64,000 bases of DNA from contig NZ_LS999839.1 of NCBI RefSeq assembly GCF_900564155.1, positions 1,547,097 to 1,611,096 of the forward strand. Direction: 5' to 3'. Below, piece after piece: positions 25,914 through 35,337 of this stretch; the first letter of the stretch is position 1; each line of letters opens with the position of its first letter. The notes under the pieces are model-generated. The model ran no database searches and had not been told where the DNA came from. It saw only the letters and a list, made by a program, of their open reading frames with translations. The translations under genes and the position numbers were made by a program. Source of the DNA: Pedobacter schmidteae. Its GTDB lineage: Bacteria > Bacteroidota > Bacteroidia > Sphingobacteriales > Sphingobacteriaceae.

Positions 25914-25939
25914 ACCGGAAGTATCTCACCACTTCCGGT
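25914..25939 (+). promoter_or_regulatory. Stem-loop in the SusC leader (first locus)
   Basis: ACCGGAAGT (25914-25922) pairs perfectly with ACTTCCGGT (25931-25939) across an 8-base loop, 70 bp before the SusC ATG. A run of A, not T, follows it, so it is a weak terminator at best. It could be an RNA-level control element. Confidence 0.5.
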
Positions 25940-26008
25940 CGAAAAAAAGTCAGCAGCCAGCTGTTGAGACCGGGTTGCTATTTATTCACTTAATTCTATT
26001 CCAAAAGT

Positions 26009-29000
26009 ATGAAATTAACTTTTCTTTACAACTCCGTATTTTTCATGCGGCAGGTAAAGTACAAATTACTAATAGTGATGAAATTAACTGCTATTTTATT
26101 ACTGATCGGCACCATGCACTTGTCTGCCGCTAGCTATTCACAGCGTGTTACTGTTTCCAGGAAAAACACCTCGCTTGAAACCGTTTTTAGAGACATTAAA
26201 AAACAAACAGGATATCTGTTCTTCTACAGTGGGAAAGTAAACCTAAACAGACAGCTACTTAATGTCGAATTTAAGAATGTCCCTTTGCAGGAAGCGCTTA
26301 AAGCCTGTCTTACTGATCAGAATTTAACGTTCAATATCGTCGACAAGACCATTGTAATCCGAAATGAAATTGCTGACAACAACAACGAGGCTATTAACGC
26401 ATGGATTGACATTACTGGAAAAGTGATTGACCCTCAAAACCAGATTGGAATTCCAGGCGTAAACATCACTATCAAAGGGAATAAAAATGTAAGGGCCCAA
26501 ACAAACAATAAGGGAGAATTTAAAATCAATGCCCAGCCAGGCGATATTCTGGTTTTTACCTATATCGGATTTAAAGAAAAAGAAGTGAAGGTTGGTGACA
26601 GTAAGTTTATAACCGTAACAATGGAAGATCAGGTGAACCTGATGAGCGATGTGATCGTTACCGGTTATCAGACCATCAAAAAGGAAAGTTATACCGGAAA
26701 TGCCATTGTGATCCAGGGTGAAGACCTGAAAAGGACCAATCCTCAAAATGTATTGAAAGCCATTCAAACCTTTGATCCATCCTTCCGGTTGCTCGATAAT
26801 AACCTTGCTGGCTCAGACCCAAATGCCATGCCTAGAATAAATGTTCGTGGCGCTACCGCGCTACCAGGAATTCCAGCTAATAAAAACGATGTTCTTGACC
26901 GCAACAATTTATCCAGCTCCTTCAACCTGCCTGCTTTTATATTAGACGGTTTTGAAGTATCACTCCAGAAAGTAGTAGATCTGGATATCAACCGCATTGC
27001 CTCCATTACTTTGCTTAAGGATGCCGCCGCAACCGCAGTTTACGGATCAAGGGCTGCCAACGGGGTGATGGTCATTACCACAAAAGCTCCGGTGGCTGGT
27101 AAGCTACAGCTGGGTTATAACTATGAACTTACTTTCTCAAGTCCGGATCTTTCCGATTATCGTGTGCTCAACGCCAAAGATAAAATAGCTTATGAACAGC
27201 TTGCAGGAATGTATGACCGGACAAACGCATCAAGCGGCGATACACAACAGGATGTATTAGATGCGCAGCTGTTTTCCAGATTGAGAAATGTGGCAAGTGG
27301 CGTAAATACGTATTGGCTGTCTCAGCCCCTTCGTAACAGTTATGCACAGAAGCATTCCATCAATGCGCAGGGTGGGGATGAGAATTTTCGTTATGGCATT
27401 GATATGCGGTATCAGACCCAGCCTGGTGTAATGAAAGGCGCAACCCGTGGCAGGTATAGCGGCGGTATGAACTTTACCTATAACCCTTCACCTAAGCTGA
27501 TATTAAGGAACGATCTTTCCATCAATCAAACAAATGGGGTAAATTCTCCTTATGGCAGCTTTTCTACTTATGCCCTGATGAATCCATATTATCCTAAAAC
27601 TGACAGCGCAGGCAGGGTCATTCAGGAACTGGCCAACTGGCGTGTAAATACTTTCAGAAACCAGGATAATCAATATATAAATGTCCGTGTATTTAACCCT
27701 TTGTTCGAAGCCGGTCTAAACAATTTTAATAAAGAATCTTATCTGGAGATTATAGATGCATTTTCTGCTGATTACAAATTGACACCAAGCCTGCGTATCA
27801 AGGCGTTGATCAGCTTAAACCAGACAAATTCAAAAAGTGATGCTTTTATGTCGCCCGCCAGCAATGAATTTTACGACTATGCGACGGATCAGTTGAAAAA
27901 CAGGGGCTCTTACCGCTATACCACAACAGGCAGGACTGCTGTCGACGGAACCTTAACAGTGAATTATAACAAGCAGATCCAGGACAACTTTTTCAACCTG
28001 GTGTTGGGTGCTAATGTACTGTCGTCGAAGTCTGACTTTAAATCTGTAGAAGCACAGGGTTTTTCTAACGATCGTTTTAGCAATATCGGTTTTGCCAGAA
28101 CCTATAAAGAAAATTCTGCACCAGGTGGCGATGTGCTGATTAACAGAACTGCCGGCGCCTTCTTTTCGGGAAACTATTCTTATAAAAATAAATACCTGTT
28201 CGACGGATCGTTCAGAATGGATGGCTCTTCAGCATTCGGCTCAAACAAGCGTTTTGCACCTTTCTGGGCCACGGGTATAGGGTGGAATCTGCACAATGAA
28301 AACTTCCTCCAGGGATCATCATTGATCAGTCAGCTGCGGTTAAAGGCCAGTGCAGGGAGTGTGGGCTCGGTAGGGTTTGAACCCTATATGTCGCGGTCTA
28401 TGTATGGTTACTATTCACAGAGCTGGTATTCAACAGGTATTGGTGCCAAGCTGCTGGGCTATGGCAACAGCAACCTGCAATGGCAGAAAACCAATACATA
28501 TGATGTGGGACTGGATTTTGGGTTACTTAAAGACCGCATAGTTCTTTCCCCGCGTTATTATTATAAGCTGACCAAAGGACTGATCACTGATATCAGCCTT
28601 TCACCATCAACAGGTTTTTCCACCTATAAAGAAAACCTGGGAGATATGGCCAACAAAGGATACGAGGTATATCTGACAGCCAATGCGGTCAATAATGCAG
28701 GATGGAATGTAAACATTACCGGTAACCTGGCCCACAATACCAATAAACTGGTTAAGTTGTCCAACTCTCTAAAAGTACTGAACAGTAAGATTGACGACAT
28801 ACAGAGTGATCCCAATAACAATGAAGATGCGGCAGGTGGACTGCTGTCAATGCCACTGCTGAGATATAATGAAGGCCAGTCGCTCAATACCATATACGCA
28901 GTAAAATCTTTAGGAATTGACCCTGAAAACGGTAAGGAGATCTATGTGAAAAGAGACGGTACTTTAACTTATGACTATGACATTAAAGATACCCAGCCTG

Positions 29001-29464
29001 TGGGCGATAGCACACCTAAGTTTGCGGGTAACTTTGGCAGCAACATCAGCTATAAGAACTTCATGCTCAGCTTTAGCTTTTATTACCGTATAGGTGGACA
29101 GATCTATAACCAGACGCTGGTAGACAGGATTGAAAATGCCGACCCAAGGTTTAATGTAGACAGCAGGGCCCTCTCGCAGCGATGGATTAATCCTGGCGAT
29201 CAGGCTTTATACAAGAACATTAAAGACCTTTCATTGACCAGGGCAAGCTCAAGGTTTATTCAGAAAGAGAGCCTGCTTGATCTGCAATCGGTTTATATGT
29301 CGTACGACTTTAAAAAGGATTTCATACGTAAGGCAGGGTTTCAGACCCTAAGAACAGCAATTACGATGAATGACATTTTCAGGACGTCGACCGTAGAAAT
29401 TGAGCGGGGTATAGATTCACCTTTCGCCAGAAGCATTACATTTTCTTTACAGGCCACCTTTTAA
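26009..29464 (+). CDS. SusC/RagA TonB-linked outer-membrane protein with STN domain, first copy
   Basis: This 1151-residue protein has a signal segment around residues 24-45, then an STN domain (about 48-120) that signals to FecR. A CarboxypepD_reg-like domain follows (about 132-215, with I-D-I-T-G-K-V-I-D-P and D-I-L-V-F-T-Y-I-G-F), then the TonB plug (Y-G-S-R-A-A-N-G-V-M-V-I near 345) and a 22-strand-type barrel ending in a terminal Phe. It imports a ligand captured with SusD across the outer membrane using TonB energy. The STN domain marks it as a transducer controlling its own sigma/anti-sigma pair. The substrate is unknown, and no carbohydrate enzymes are adjacent. Confidence 0.95.
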   Translation: MKLTFLYNSVFFMRQVKYKLLIVMKLTAILLLIGTMHLSAASYSQRVTVSRKNTSLETVFRDIKKQTGYLFFYSGKVNLNRQLLNVEFKNVPLQEALKACLTDQNLTFNIVDKTIVIRNEIADNNNEAINAWIDITGKVIDPQNQIGIPGVNITIKGNKNVRAQTNNKGEFKINAQPGDILVFTYIGFKEKEVKVGDSKFITVTMEDQVNLMSDVIVTGYQTIKKESYTGNAIVIQGEDLKRTNPQNVLKAIQTFDPSFRLLDNNLAGSDPNAMPRINVRGATALPGIPANKNDVLDRNNLSSSFNLPAFILDGFEVSLQKVVDLDINRIASITLLKDAAATAVYGSRAANGVMVITTKAPVAGKLQLGYNYELTFSSPDLSDYRVLNAKDKIAYEQLAGMYDRTNASSGDTQQDVLDAQLFSRLRNVASGVNTYWLSQPLRNSYAQKHSINAQGGDENFRYGIDMRYQTQPGVMKGATRGRYSGGMNFTYNPSPKLILRNDLSINQTNGVNSPYGSFSTYALMNPYYPKTDSAGRVIQELANWRVNTFRNQDNQYINVRVFNPLFEAGLNNFNKESYLEIIDAFSADYKLTPSLRIKALISLNQTNSKSDAFMSPASNEFYDYATDQLKNRGSYRYTTTGRTAVDGTLTVNYNKQIQDNFFNLVLGANVLSSKSDFKSVEAQGFSNDRFSNIGFARTYKENSAPGGDVLINRTAGAFFSGNYSYKNKYLFDGSFRMDGSSAFGSNKRFAPFWATGIGWNLHNENFLQGSSLISQLRLKASAGSVGSVGFEPYMSRSMYGYYSQSWYSTGIGAKLLGYGNSNLQWQKTNTYDVGLDFGLLKDRIVLSPRYYYKLTKGLITDISLSPSTGFSTYKENLGDMANKGYEVYLTANAVNNAGWNVNITGNLAHNTNKLVKLSNSLKVLNSKIDDIQSDPNNNEDAAGGLLSMPLLRYNEGQSLNTIYAVKSLGIDPENGKEIYVKRDGTLTYDYDIKDTQPVGDSTPKFAGNFGSNISYKNFMLSFSFYYRIGGQIYNQTLVDRIENADPRFNVDSRALSQRWINPGDQALYKNIKDLSLTRASSRFIQKESLLDLQSVYMSYDFKKDFIRKAGFQTLRTAITMNDIFRTSTVEIERGIDSPFARSITFSLQATF

Positions 29465-29475
29465 AAAACAGCCAC

Positions 29476-30984
29476 ATGAAATCATTAAAATTAGCTTACT
29501 TATTTATCATCTGCCTGCTGGTTTCTACTTCATGCAAGAAATTTCTTGATGTACAGCCCGAGTCGGAGGTGACAAAAGAACAGTTATTCACCACCGAGGA
29601 AGGCTTCAAAGAAGCATTGAACGGTGTTTATACCTATTGTGCCACCCGCGACCTGTATGGTGGGAACCTTACGATATCGAACCTGGATATTATGGCACAG
29701 AATTATACACTTACGGACCTTAACCTGCAAAAAATCGCTGCATTTAAGTATACTGATCAGACGCTGATTAGCAAATATGACCAGATCTGGGCATCCGGTT
29801 ACAGCGCAATCAGTAATTGTAATGCCATACTTGAAGTGATTGATCAGAAAAAAGCAGTGTTTCAGGATAAAAACTACGAACTGATCAAAGGAGAAGCCCT
29901 TGCACTCCGTGCATACCTGCATTTCGACCTGTTAAGAATGTACGCCCCTTCTTATAAAAACAACCCTTCGGCACCAGCGATTCCATATGTAACAATTGTA
30001 TCTATTAAAAGTACACCCTTTTCTACGGTAACTGAGGTTCTGGACAAACTTATCGCCGATCTGTCCGCCGCAAAAAACCTGCTCCGTGGTTCAGATCCCA
30101 TTTTAAGTCCAGGATACATTGTCGGTTACCCGGAAAAAGTATATCCGGAAGGAACCGCAGAAGCAAAAAAAGCAACGGAAACCAAGAGCGGTTCACTTTT
30201 TCTTCAAAACAGAAGACACCGGATGAACTTTTACAGTACTTGTGCTGAATTGGCTAGGGTATATCTGTATAAAAATGATTTTCCAAATAGCCTCCAAAAT
30301 GCGAAGGAAGTGATTGATGCGAAAAAGTTCCCCTGGACACTGAGTTCCGATTTTAACAATACCAATCCTGAACTTCGGGACAAGATCTTTTATCCTGAAC
30401 TGATTACAGCCTGGTTTGTGGCTCAGGATAAAAACCAGACGGATCATTTTGCTGCGTTGTTTACAAAAAATGATGCGATGTATACGCCTTCTATTACGCA
30501 GAAAGACCTGATCTATGAAAAAGCAACTGTTGGGGCTGACGACTGGCGCCGTGCACAGTGGTTCCTTGATGTACCATCCTCTAACAATACAGGGAAGGCA
30601 TTCTTGCAGAAATATACCACAAATTCAACACCATTAAAAAACCTTCATCCAACGGTGGCACCAGCCTTGCGCTTGTCGGAGATGTATTATATCGCGGCAG
30701 AAGCAAGTTTTGACAGCGACCCCATCAATGCAACCGCATTGGTAGATACGGTACGCAAACACCGTGGCATTGGGACGCCATTGCCTAAAAATATCACAAG
30801 ATCAGAGTTTATCGACAAGCTTGTTGGCGAGGCACGGAAGGAATTTTACGGAGAAAGCCAGATCTTCTTTATGCATAAGCGACTGAACAGGGATGTGATC
30901 AATGCCAACGGACTGATCTATCCTGCTTCAAATAGCATTTTTGTGTCGCCTATCCCGGTTGATGAACAAGCTTACAGAAATTAA
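29476..30984 (+). CDS. RagB/SusD family surface lipoprotein, first copy
   Basis: This 502-residue lipoprotein has lipobox L-V-S-T-S-C with Cys20 after a short hydrophobic leader. The helical TPR-like SusD fold is indicated by K-F-L-D-V-Q-P-E-S-E-V-T near the mature N terminus, A-L-A-L-R-A-Y-L-H-F-D-L-L-R near 155 and L-R-L-S-E-M-Y-Y-I-A-A-E-A near 400, with a closing E-A-R-K-E-F-Y-G-E-S segment. It forms the lid of the SusCD complex and binds the ligand. It begins 11 bp after the SusC stop. Confidence 0.94.
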   Translation: MKSLKLAYLFIICLLVSTSCKKFLDVQPESEVTKEQLFTTEEGFKEALNGVYTYCATRDLYGGNLTISNLDIMAQNYTLTDLNLQKIAAFKYTDQTLISKYDQIWASGYSAISNCNAILEVIDQKKAVFQDKNYELIKGEALALRAYLHFDLLRMYAPSYKNNPSAPAIPYVTIVSIKSTPFSTVTEVLDKLIADLSAAKNLLRGSDPILSPGYIVGYPEKVYPEGTAEAKKATETKSGSLFLQNRRHRMNFYSTCAELARVYLYKNDFPNSLQNAKEVIDAKKFPWTLSSDFNNTNPELRDKIFYPELITAWFVAQDKNQTDHFAALFTKNDAMYTPSITQKDLIYEKATVGADDWRRAQWFLDVPSSNNTGKAFLQKYTTNSTPLKNLHPTVAPALRLSEMYYIAAEASFDSDPINATALVDTVRKHRGIGTPLPKNITRSEFIDKLVGEARKEFYGESQIFFMHKRLNRDVINANGLIYPASNSIFVSPIPVDEQAYRN

Positions 30985-30995
30985 ACACATAGACG

Positions 30996-31844
30996 ATGAA
31001 AAAGAATATATTTTATGTTTTTATGCTGGCCATGTTGTTGTCTGCCTGTAAAAAAAACAATATCACTACTTACGAATCCACTGATAATATCTATCTGAAT
31101 TATTATGATAACGACGGCGTTTTCGATACTTCGGCGGTCAGCTACTCGTTCTCTACCAGTCCGGGATTAGCAAAAGATACCATTTGGGTACCTGTTGTTA
31201 TATCCGGAAAACGGGAGAACCGCGACCGGCAGTTTATTTTATCCATTGTTGATACGGCTACTACCGCAGTAAAGGATAAACATTATGAACCACTGAAACC
31301 TTTTTATGTAATGCCTGCAGATTCGGGGAAAATAAAAGTCCCGCTGATCATCAAAAATATTGATCAGGATTTAACCAGCAAATCTGTAGCCTTAACTTTT
31401 CGCCTGACTGGAAATGCCGACTTCAAACAGGACCTGCCGGTTAAGCTGCGCACCAAAAAACTGATTTTTTCGAACAGACTGGAAAAGCCATCGTGGTGGA
31501 TGTACTGGCAGGGACAACTGGGAGAATATAGCCGCGTAACCCATCAGTTGTTTCTGATCTCCGGGGGTAAGGACCTGGTAAATCCTACTTTGCCTACCGC
31601 ATACCTTGAAATACCGAGAACACTTTATTACCTGGAAAATGTAAGGTTATTTGTTAAAGATCCATTTACCTGGGTGAGCAGGAACGCCGAGAAGGGATAT
31701 GTACTTACCAAACGGACCGACGGCACTCAGGACTATGATTTTTACAACTCTGCCTCCCCGGAAATCAAATTTTATGTGAAGTTTTTTCCCCAGGTAAACG
31801 GCTATTTCTTTATGAACGAAGCAGGGAAACAAATCATCATGTAG
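30996..31844 (+). CDS. DUF4843 domain lipoprotein
   Basis: This 282-residue protein has lipobox L-L-S-A-C and Cys18. The mature part starts with Y-E-S-T-D-N-I-Y-L-N-Y-Y and continues as an Ig-like beta domain with V-P-V-V-I-S-G and K-V-P-L-I-I-K, matching DUF4843 (PF16132). This family occurs only with SusCD-type loci in Bacteroidota and is thought to be a surface accessory lipoprotein. Its ligand is unknown. It lies 11 bp after the SusD gene and 22 bp before the PKD-like gene. Confidence 0.82.
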   Translation: MKKNIFYVFMLAMLLSACKKNNITTYESTDNIYLNYYDNDGVFDTSAVSYSFSTSPGLAKDTIWVPVVISGKRENRDRQFILSIVDTATTAVKDKHYEPLKPFYVMPADSGKIKVPLIIKNIDQDLTSKSVALTFRLTGNADFKQDLPVKLRTKKLIFSNRLEKPSWWMYWQGQLGEYSRVTHQLFLISGGKDLVNPTLPTAYLEIPRTLYYLENVRLFVKDPFTWVSRNAEKGYVLTKRTDGTQDYDFYNSASPEIKFYVKFFPQVNGYFFMNEAGKQIIM

Positions 31845-31866
31845 TTAATCGATTAAAAATAAAATC

Positions 31867-33288
31867 ATGAAATTGAAATATATATATCTATTGGCTTTTA
31901 CAGCTATTTTCTATGTTTCCTGTAAAAAGGACTTGGGGAATTATACTTATTCACCTCCCTCGGAACCGATAGTGGAAGGAGTTAAGGGTGTTAATTTTCC
32001 TGCGCTTACAGGTGATACACTGATCATTAAGCCTAAAGTTAGCCTGGAAGGGGCCGACCCAATGAAAGACCTTAATTTTGAATGGAACATATTCGTACTG
32101 GAAGAACTTAAGAATATCGTTTATACGGGATATCCCTTAAAAATGCTTTACGGACTTGGTCCGGGGGAAAGGCCTTCTACATTGATCGTTACTGATAAAA
32201 GAAACGGCCTTGTTTATAAGTTTAAATTTACGGTAACGGGAACTACACAGTTTTCCACTGGCACGGTGGTGCTGAGCAGCGATGGTGGCCTTGCTAAATT
32301 GTCATTTGTAAAACCAGATAATACGGTATTGTCAAATATTTATCAGGGCCTTAATAACCAGTCCCTATCCGAAAATCCGGTACAACTGTATTATTCAAAA
32401 CCATTGCCTTATCAGCTGCTCAGCAAGGAAGAATACTGGGTACTTTGCAACGATGCTTCGAAAGGCAGTGCCATTGTGGATGCCAATACGCTGTTATACA
32501 AAGATAATTTCAGGTCACAGTTCTTTCTGCCACCGGCTGCGGTTGTGCCGGGGTATATAGAGCCGGTAATGGGGACCATATCAAATGGTGTGATGAACAA
32601 TAAACTGTACATTGGTATCTCCAGTACTGCACCGTTTGCACCTGACTATGGAAAGTTCGCAAACGAGCAGAATGGTGATTATCAACTCTCGCGCTTTTTC
32701 ACGCACGGCAGTTCATTTTATTTCGGGTTCGACAATAAGAGCAAAGCTTTTGTAGTCTTTGGCGGAGATGGCAGCTACCTGGGAACTACCTATCTGGTTA
32801 AAGAAACCACTATATTCAATCCAAAAGCAACGGGTATGCAGAATCTGATCTTTATGAAGGCGGGTGAGTCTGGTACTTCCTACGCCTATTTCAGAGAGGC
32901 CGATGGCAATACTTATGAATTGATGTTCAGCTATAAGCTTACCGGAACGGACAGGGAAATCATTCCAGGTCATAAACGAGTGTTTAAAGGTTCCTCTTCT
33001 GTAAATGCAGATTCCAAATGGGTACGTAACAACCTCAATGTATTTTACTTCTCATCGAATGATAAAATATGGAGGTACAATCCTGTAAATGAGAGTTTAA
33101 CAGAGCTGGTTGCAAACTTTAACGGTAAAAAAGTAACGATGTTGAAAATCAGTGATGACGGCAATACGCTTACTGCAGGTACAAATGGCTTTGTATATAC
33201 GCTTGATGTTACTGTTGGTAAAGATGGAAACATCACCAAAACCATAAGCGGTATTCCCGGTGATCCGGTGGATGTCGTGATCAGATAA
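31867..33288 (+). CDS. PKD-like family surface lipoprotein
   Basis: This 473-residue protein has lipobox F-Y-V-S-C with Cys19, followed by an N-terminal PKD-like Ig domain (about 30-125, with L-N-F-E-W-N-I-F) and a C-terminal beta-propeller-like region with repeated strands. It matches Bacteroidota PKD-like lipoproteins (PF16407) found after SusCD and DUF4843 genes. It is probably a surface-exposed ligand-binding accessory. No catalytic residues are recognised. Confidence 0.8.
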   Translation: MKLKYIYLLAFTAIFYVSCKKDLGNYTYSPPSEPIVEGVKGVNFPALTGDTLIIKPKVSLEGADPMKDLNFEWNIFVLEELKNIVYTGYPLKMLYGLGPGERPSTLIVTDKRNGLVYKFKFTVTGTTQFSTGTVVLSSDGGLAKLSFVKPDNTVLSNIYQGLNNQSLSENPVQLYYSKPLPYQLLSKEEYWVLCNDASKGSAIVDANTLLYKDNFRSQFFLPPAAVVPGYIEPVMGTISNGVMNNKLYIGISSTAPFAPDYGKFANEQNGDYQLSRFFTHGSSFYFGFDNKSKAFVVFGGDGSYLGTTYLVKETTIFNPKATGMQNLIFMKAGESGTSYAYFREADGNTYELMFSYKLTGTDREIIPGHKRVFKGSSSVNADSKWVRNNLNVFYFSSNDKIWRYNPVNESLTELVANFNGKKVTMLKISDDGNTLTAGTNGFVYTLDVTVGKDGNITKTISGIPGDPVDVVIR

Positions 33289-33313
33289 TAAATCACAACT
33301 AAAATAAGTACAA

Positions 33314-34453
33314 ATGAAACTAAAATTATTGATGGCTATCGTCATCTTACCTTTTATAGCCCTGGCACAAAAACCTGATTTTACCATTTCAGGTAAAATA
33401 GGAAACCTGAATGCACCGGCAAAAATTTATATCGACTATAGCTCGGAAGGAAAGGGTAAATCAGATTCTGCAACCCTTGTAAACGGCGTATTTAAATTTA
33501 CGGGAAATATTGCAGGGATTGCTTCTTCCAGGATGACACTTTCACGTGAGGGGATCAGAGATAAGGAAATCTATGCGTCTGGAACCGGAGATGTGATTTA
33601 TGTTAGCTTTGGAAAGGAAAATATCCAGATCAATTCAGCAGACTCCTTGTATAATGCGAAATGGACCGGGTCCAAAATATACAACGAAATGAAAGCCTTC
33701 GACAACGAAGTGGGGCCGACGGTGATGACTGTGCATCACAATGCGAATGTACAGTTGAAAAATGCCAGCCCCGGGCAGCAGAAAGATACGGCTTATTTCA
33801 AGACCCTGGACCGGAAAGTGCAGGCCTTAAGGGCTTCGCGCGGGCAAAAGATGCTGCAGTTTGCAAAAAATAACCCCAACTCTTACTTTGCATTGCAGGC
33901 ATTATCGGAGTCGGTGAGCGGATATGGTGTGAAATCAGACGTTGCATTGCCGCTATTTAATAATTTAAGTGAGCAGCTGCGGTTATCTTATACAGGCCAG
34001 GGGCTTTACAAAATCCTAAATGCAGTTACCGTAACCGCTCTTGGTTCAAAGGCACCTGATTTTACCCAAAATGATGTTAATGGTAAACCACTTTCATTAT
34101 CTGGTTTTAAAGGTAAATATGTACTGGTTGAATTCTGGGCAAGCTGGTGCTCACCTTGCAGGGCCGAAAGTCCCAACCTGTTAAAACAATACGCCGCCTA
34201 CAAAGATAAAGGCTTTGAGATCCTCGGGGTTTCTGTAGACCACGATAAGGGAAAATGGGTGGAGGCCATTAAAAAAGATGGGCTAACCTGGCCTCAGGTA
34301 TCTGACTTGAAAGGTTGGGAAAGTGATGCCAGAAAGGTATATGGCATTTCTGGTGTGCCAGCTAATTTCCTGATTAGCCCGGATGGGAAAATCATTGGCA
34401 GTCACTTGATGGGAGAGGTATTGAATAAAAAATTGGAAGAATTGTTTAACTAA
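33314..34453 (+). CDS. TlpA-type thiol-disulfide oxidoreductase with DUF4369 domain
   Basis: This 379-residue protein is exported by a signal peptide ending I-A-L-A-Q (residue 19). It has an N-terminal DUF4369 beta domain (about 22-120), a helical linker and a C-terminal AhpC/TSA-thioredoxin domain (about 237-378) with W-C-S-P-C (Cys279, Cys282) and the cis-Pro loop S-G-V-P-A-N-F. Such proteins reduce disulfides or act as peroxidase-like reductants in the periplasm. It closes the first SusCD operon and may act on an imported thiol- or disulfide-bearing substrate or on operon proteins. Confidence 0.88.
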   Translation: MKLKLLMAIVILPFIALAQKPDFTISGKIGNLNAPAKIYIDYSSEGKGKSDSATLVNGVFKFTGNIAGIASSRMTLSREGIRDKEIYASGTGDVIYVSFGKENIQINSADSLYNAKWTGSKIYNEMKAFDNEVGPTVMTVHHNANVQLKNASPGQQKDTAYFKTLDRKVQALRASRGQKMLQFAKNNPNSYFALQALSESVSGYGVKSDVALPLFNNLSEQLRLSYTGQGLYKILNAVTVTALGSKAPDFTQNDVNGKPLSLSGFKGKYVLVEFWASWCSPCRAESPNLLKQYAAYKDKGFEILGVSVDHDKGKWVEAIKKDGLTWPQVSDLKGWESDARKVYGISGVPANFLISPDGKIIGSHLMGEVLNKKLEELFN

Positions 34454-34475
34454 TAACGATTATTAATTTTAGGTC

Positions 34476-34524
34476 TGCCCAGATCATTGCTCATTAAGAG
34501 CAGTGGTCTGGGCATTCTTTTTTT
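34476..34524 (+). terminator. Terminator after the first SusCD operon
   Basis: A 17-bp stem with two G-U pairs (34476-34492 with 34498-34514) closes a 5-base loop and is followed by a T-rich tract. Confidence 0.9.
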
Positions 34525-34577
34525 AGCGGATAGCGCTATACAATTACTACTGATTTTAAATCCTGTTAAATTTGTGT

Positions 34578-34604
34578 AACTTTCCTATTAATAATCGGAA
34601 AGTT
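34578..34604 (+). promoter_or_regulatory. Inverted repeat upstream of the second ECF sigma gene
   Basis: AACTTTCC (34578-34585) and GGAAAGTT (34597-34604) are perfect 8-bp arms with an 11-bp spacer, 37 bp before the sigma factor ATG. It is a candidate operator. Confidence 0.4.
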
Positions 34605-34626
34605 AAGTTTTTGGAGTAAAATCTAC

Positions 34627-34634
34627 TAGATTTG
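34627..34634 (+). promoter_or_regulatory. -7-like element abutting the second sigma factor start
   Basis: TAGATTTG matches TAnnTTTG exactly and ends 6 bp before the ATG at 34641. If used, the mRNA would be leaderless or nearly so. TTTG at 34610-34613 is closer than a normal -33 element. Confidence 0.35.
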
Positions 34635-34640
34635 TAGAGT

Positions 34641-35222
34641 ATGAGGGCGTCCATTACCTTGGAAATAGAATTATTGGAAAAACTTAAACTACAAGACCCA
34701 AAGGCATTTTCGCAGTTGTATAACTTGTATGTGAAGAAAATCTATGCCTATACTTTGGGGATACTGAAATCTCCTGCCCTTGCTGAAGATGTGACTCAGG
34801 ATACTTTTGTGAAATTATGGGAGCATGCCACATCTGTTCAAACCGATAGATCCATACAGGCTTTCCTTTTTACCATTGCCAGGAATCTTTCGCTAAACAT
34901 AATTAAGCTGGCTGCCAGAGAAACCTGGATTTCAGATGAAATATTTGCCTATGCCATATATCAACAGGAAGATGGTCTGCAATACACTCAGCGAAAACAG
35001 ACAGGCGAATTTATTGATATGGCCATAAATCAGCTACCTCCGCAGCGCAGGTTGATCTATGACCTTTGCCGGAATTATGGATACTCTTATAAAGAAGCTG
35101 CAGAAAAGTTGGGGATAAAAGATACTACCGTGAATAGTCAAATGGTAAAAGCACTAAAATCCATTAAGGATTTTATGGCACGTAATGGTGCTTTATTGCT
35201 GGTTTTGTTTTACCGAAGCTAA
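34641..35222 (+). CDS. ECF RNA polymerase sigma factor (SusC/D-associated), second copy
   Basis: This 193-residue sigma-70 family protein has region 2 motifs A-F-S-Q-L-Y-N-L-Y and D-V-T-Q-D-T-F-V-K-L-W near residues 21-63. Its region 4 carries L-P-P-Q-R-R-L-I-Y-D-L-C and Y-K-E-A-A-E-K-L-G-I-K-D-T-T-V near 133-172, with a hydrophobic C-terminal tail. It leads the second FecR/SusC/SusD module. Its sequence is clearly different from the first copy, so the two modules should answer distinct signals. Confidence 0.9.
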   Translation: MRASITLEIELLEKLKLQDPKAFSQLYNLYVKKIYAYTLGILKSPALAEDVTQDTFVKLWEHATSVQTDRSIQAFLFTIARNLSLNIIKLAARETWISDEIFAYAIYQQEDGLQYTQRKQTGEFIDMAINQLPPQRRLIYDLCRNYGYSYKEAAEKLGIKDTTVNSQMVKALKSIKDFMARNGALLLVLFYRS

Positions 35223-35337
35223 CTTTTAGAAAAAAAACATATTTATTTTCAATAGGAGTACATGTACCTGCCTGGTTAATTGTAATGTATAGGTCTGTTT
35301 GAAATTGTTTCGAACCAGACTTTAAAAACAAAGCAAA

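Noticed and set aside
25903..26133. 76-codon frame overlapping the SusC start
   Set aside because: It runs out of frame through the hairpin and signal-peptide region of susC and looks random.
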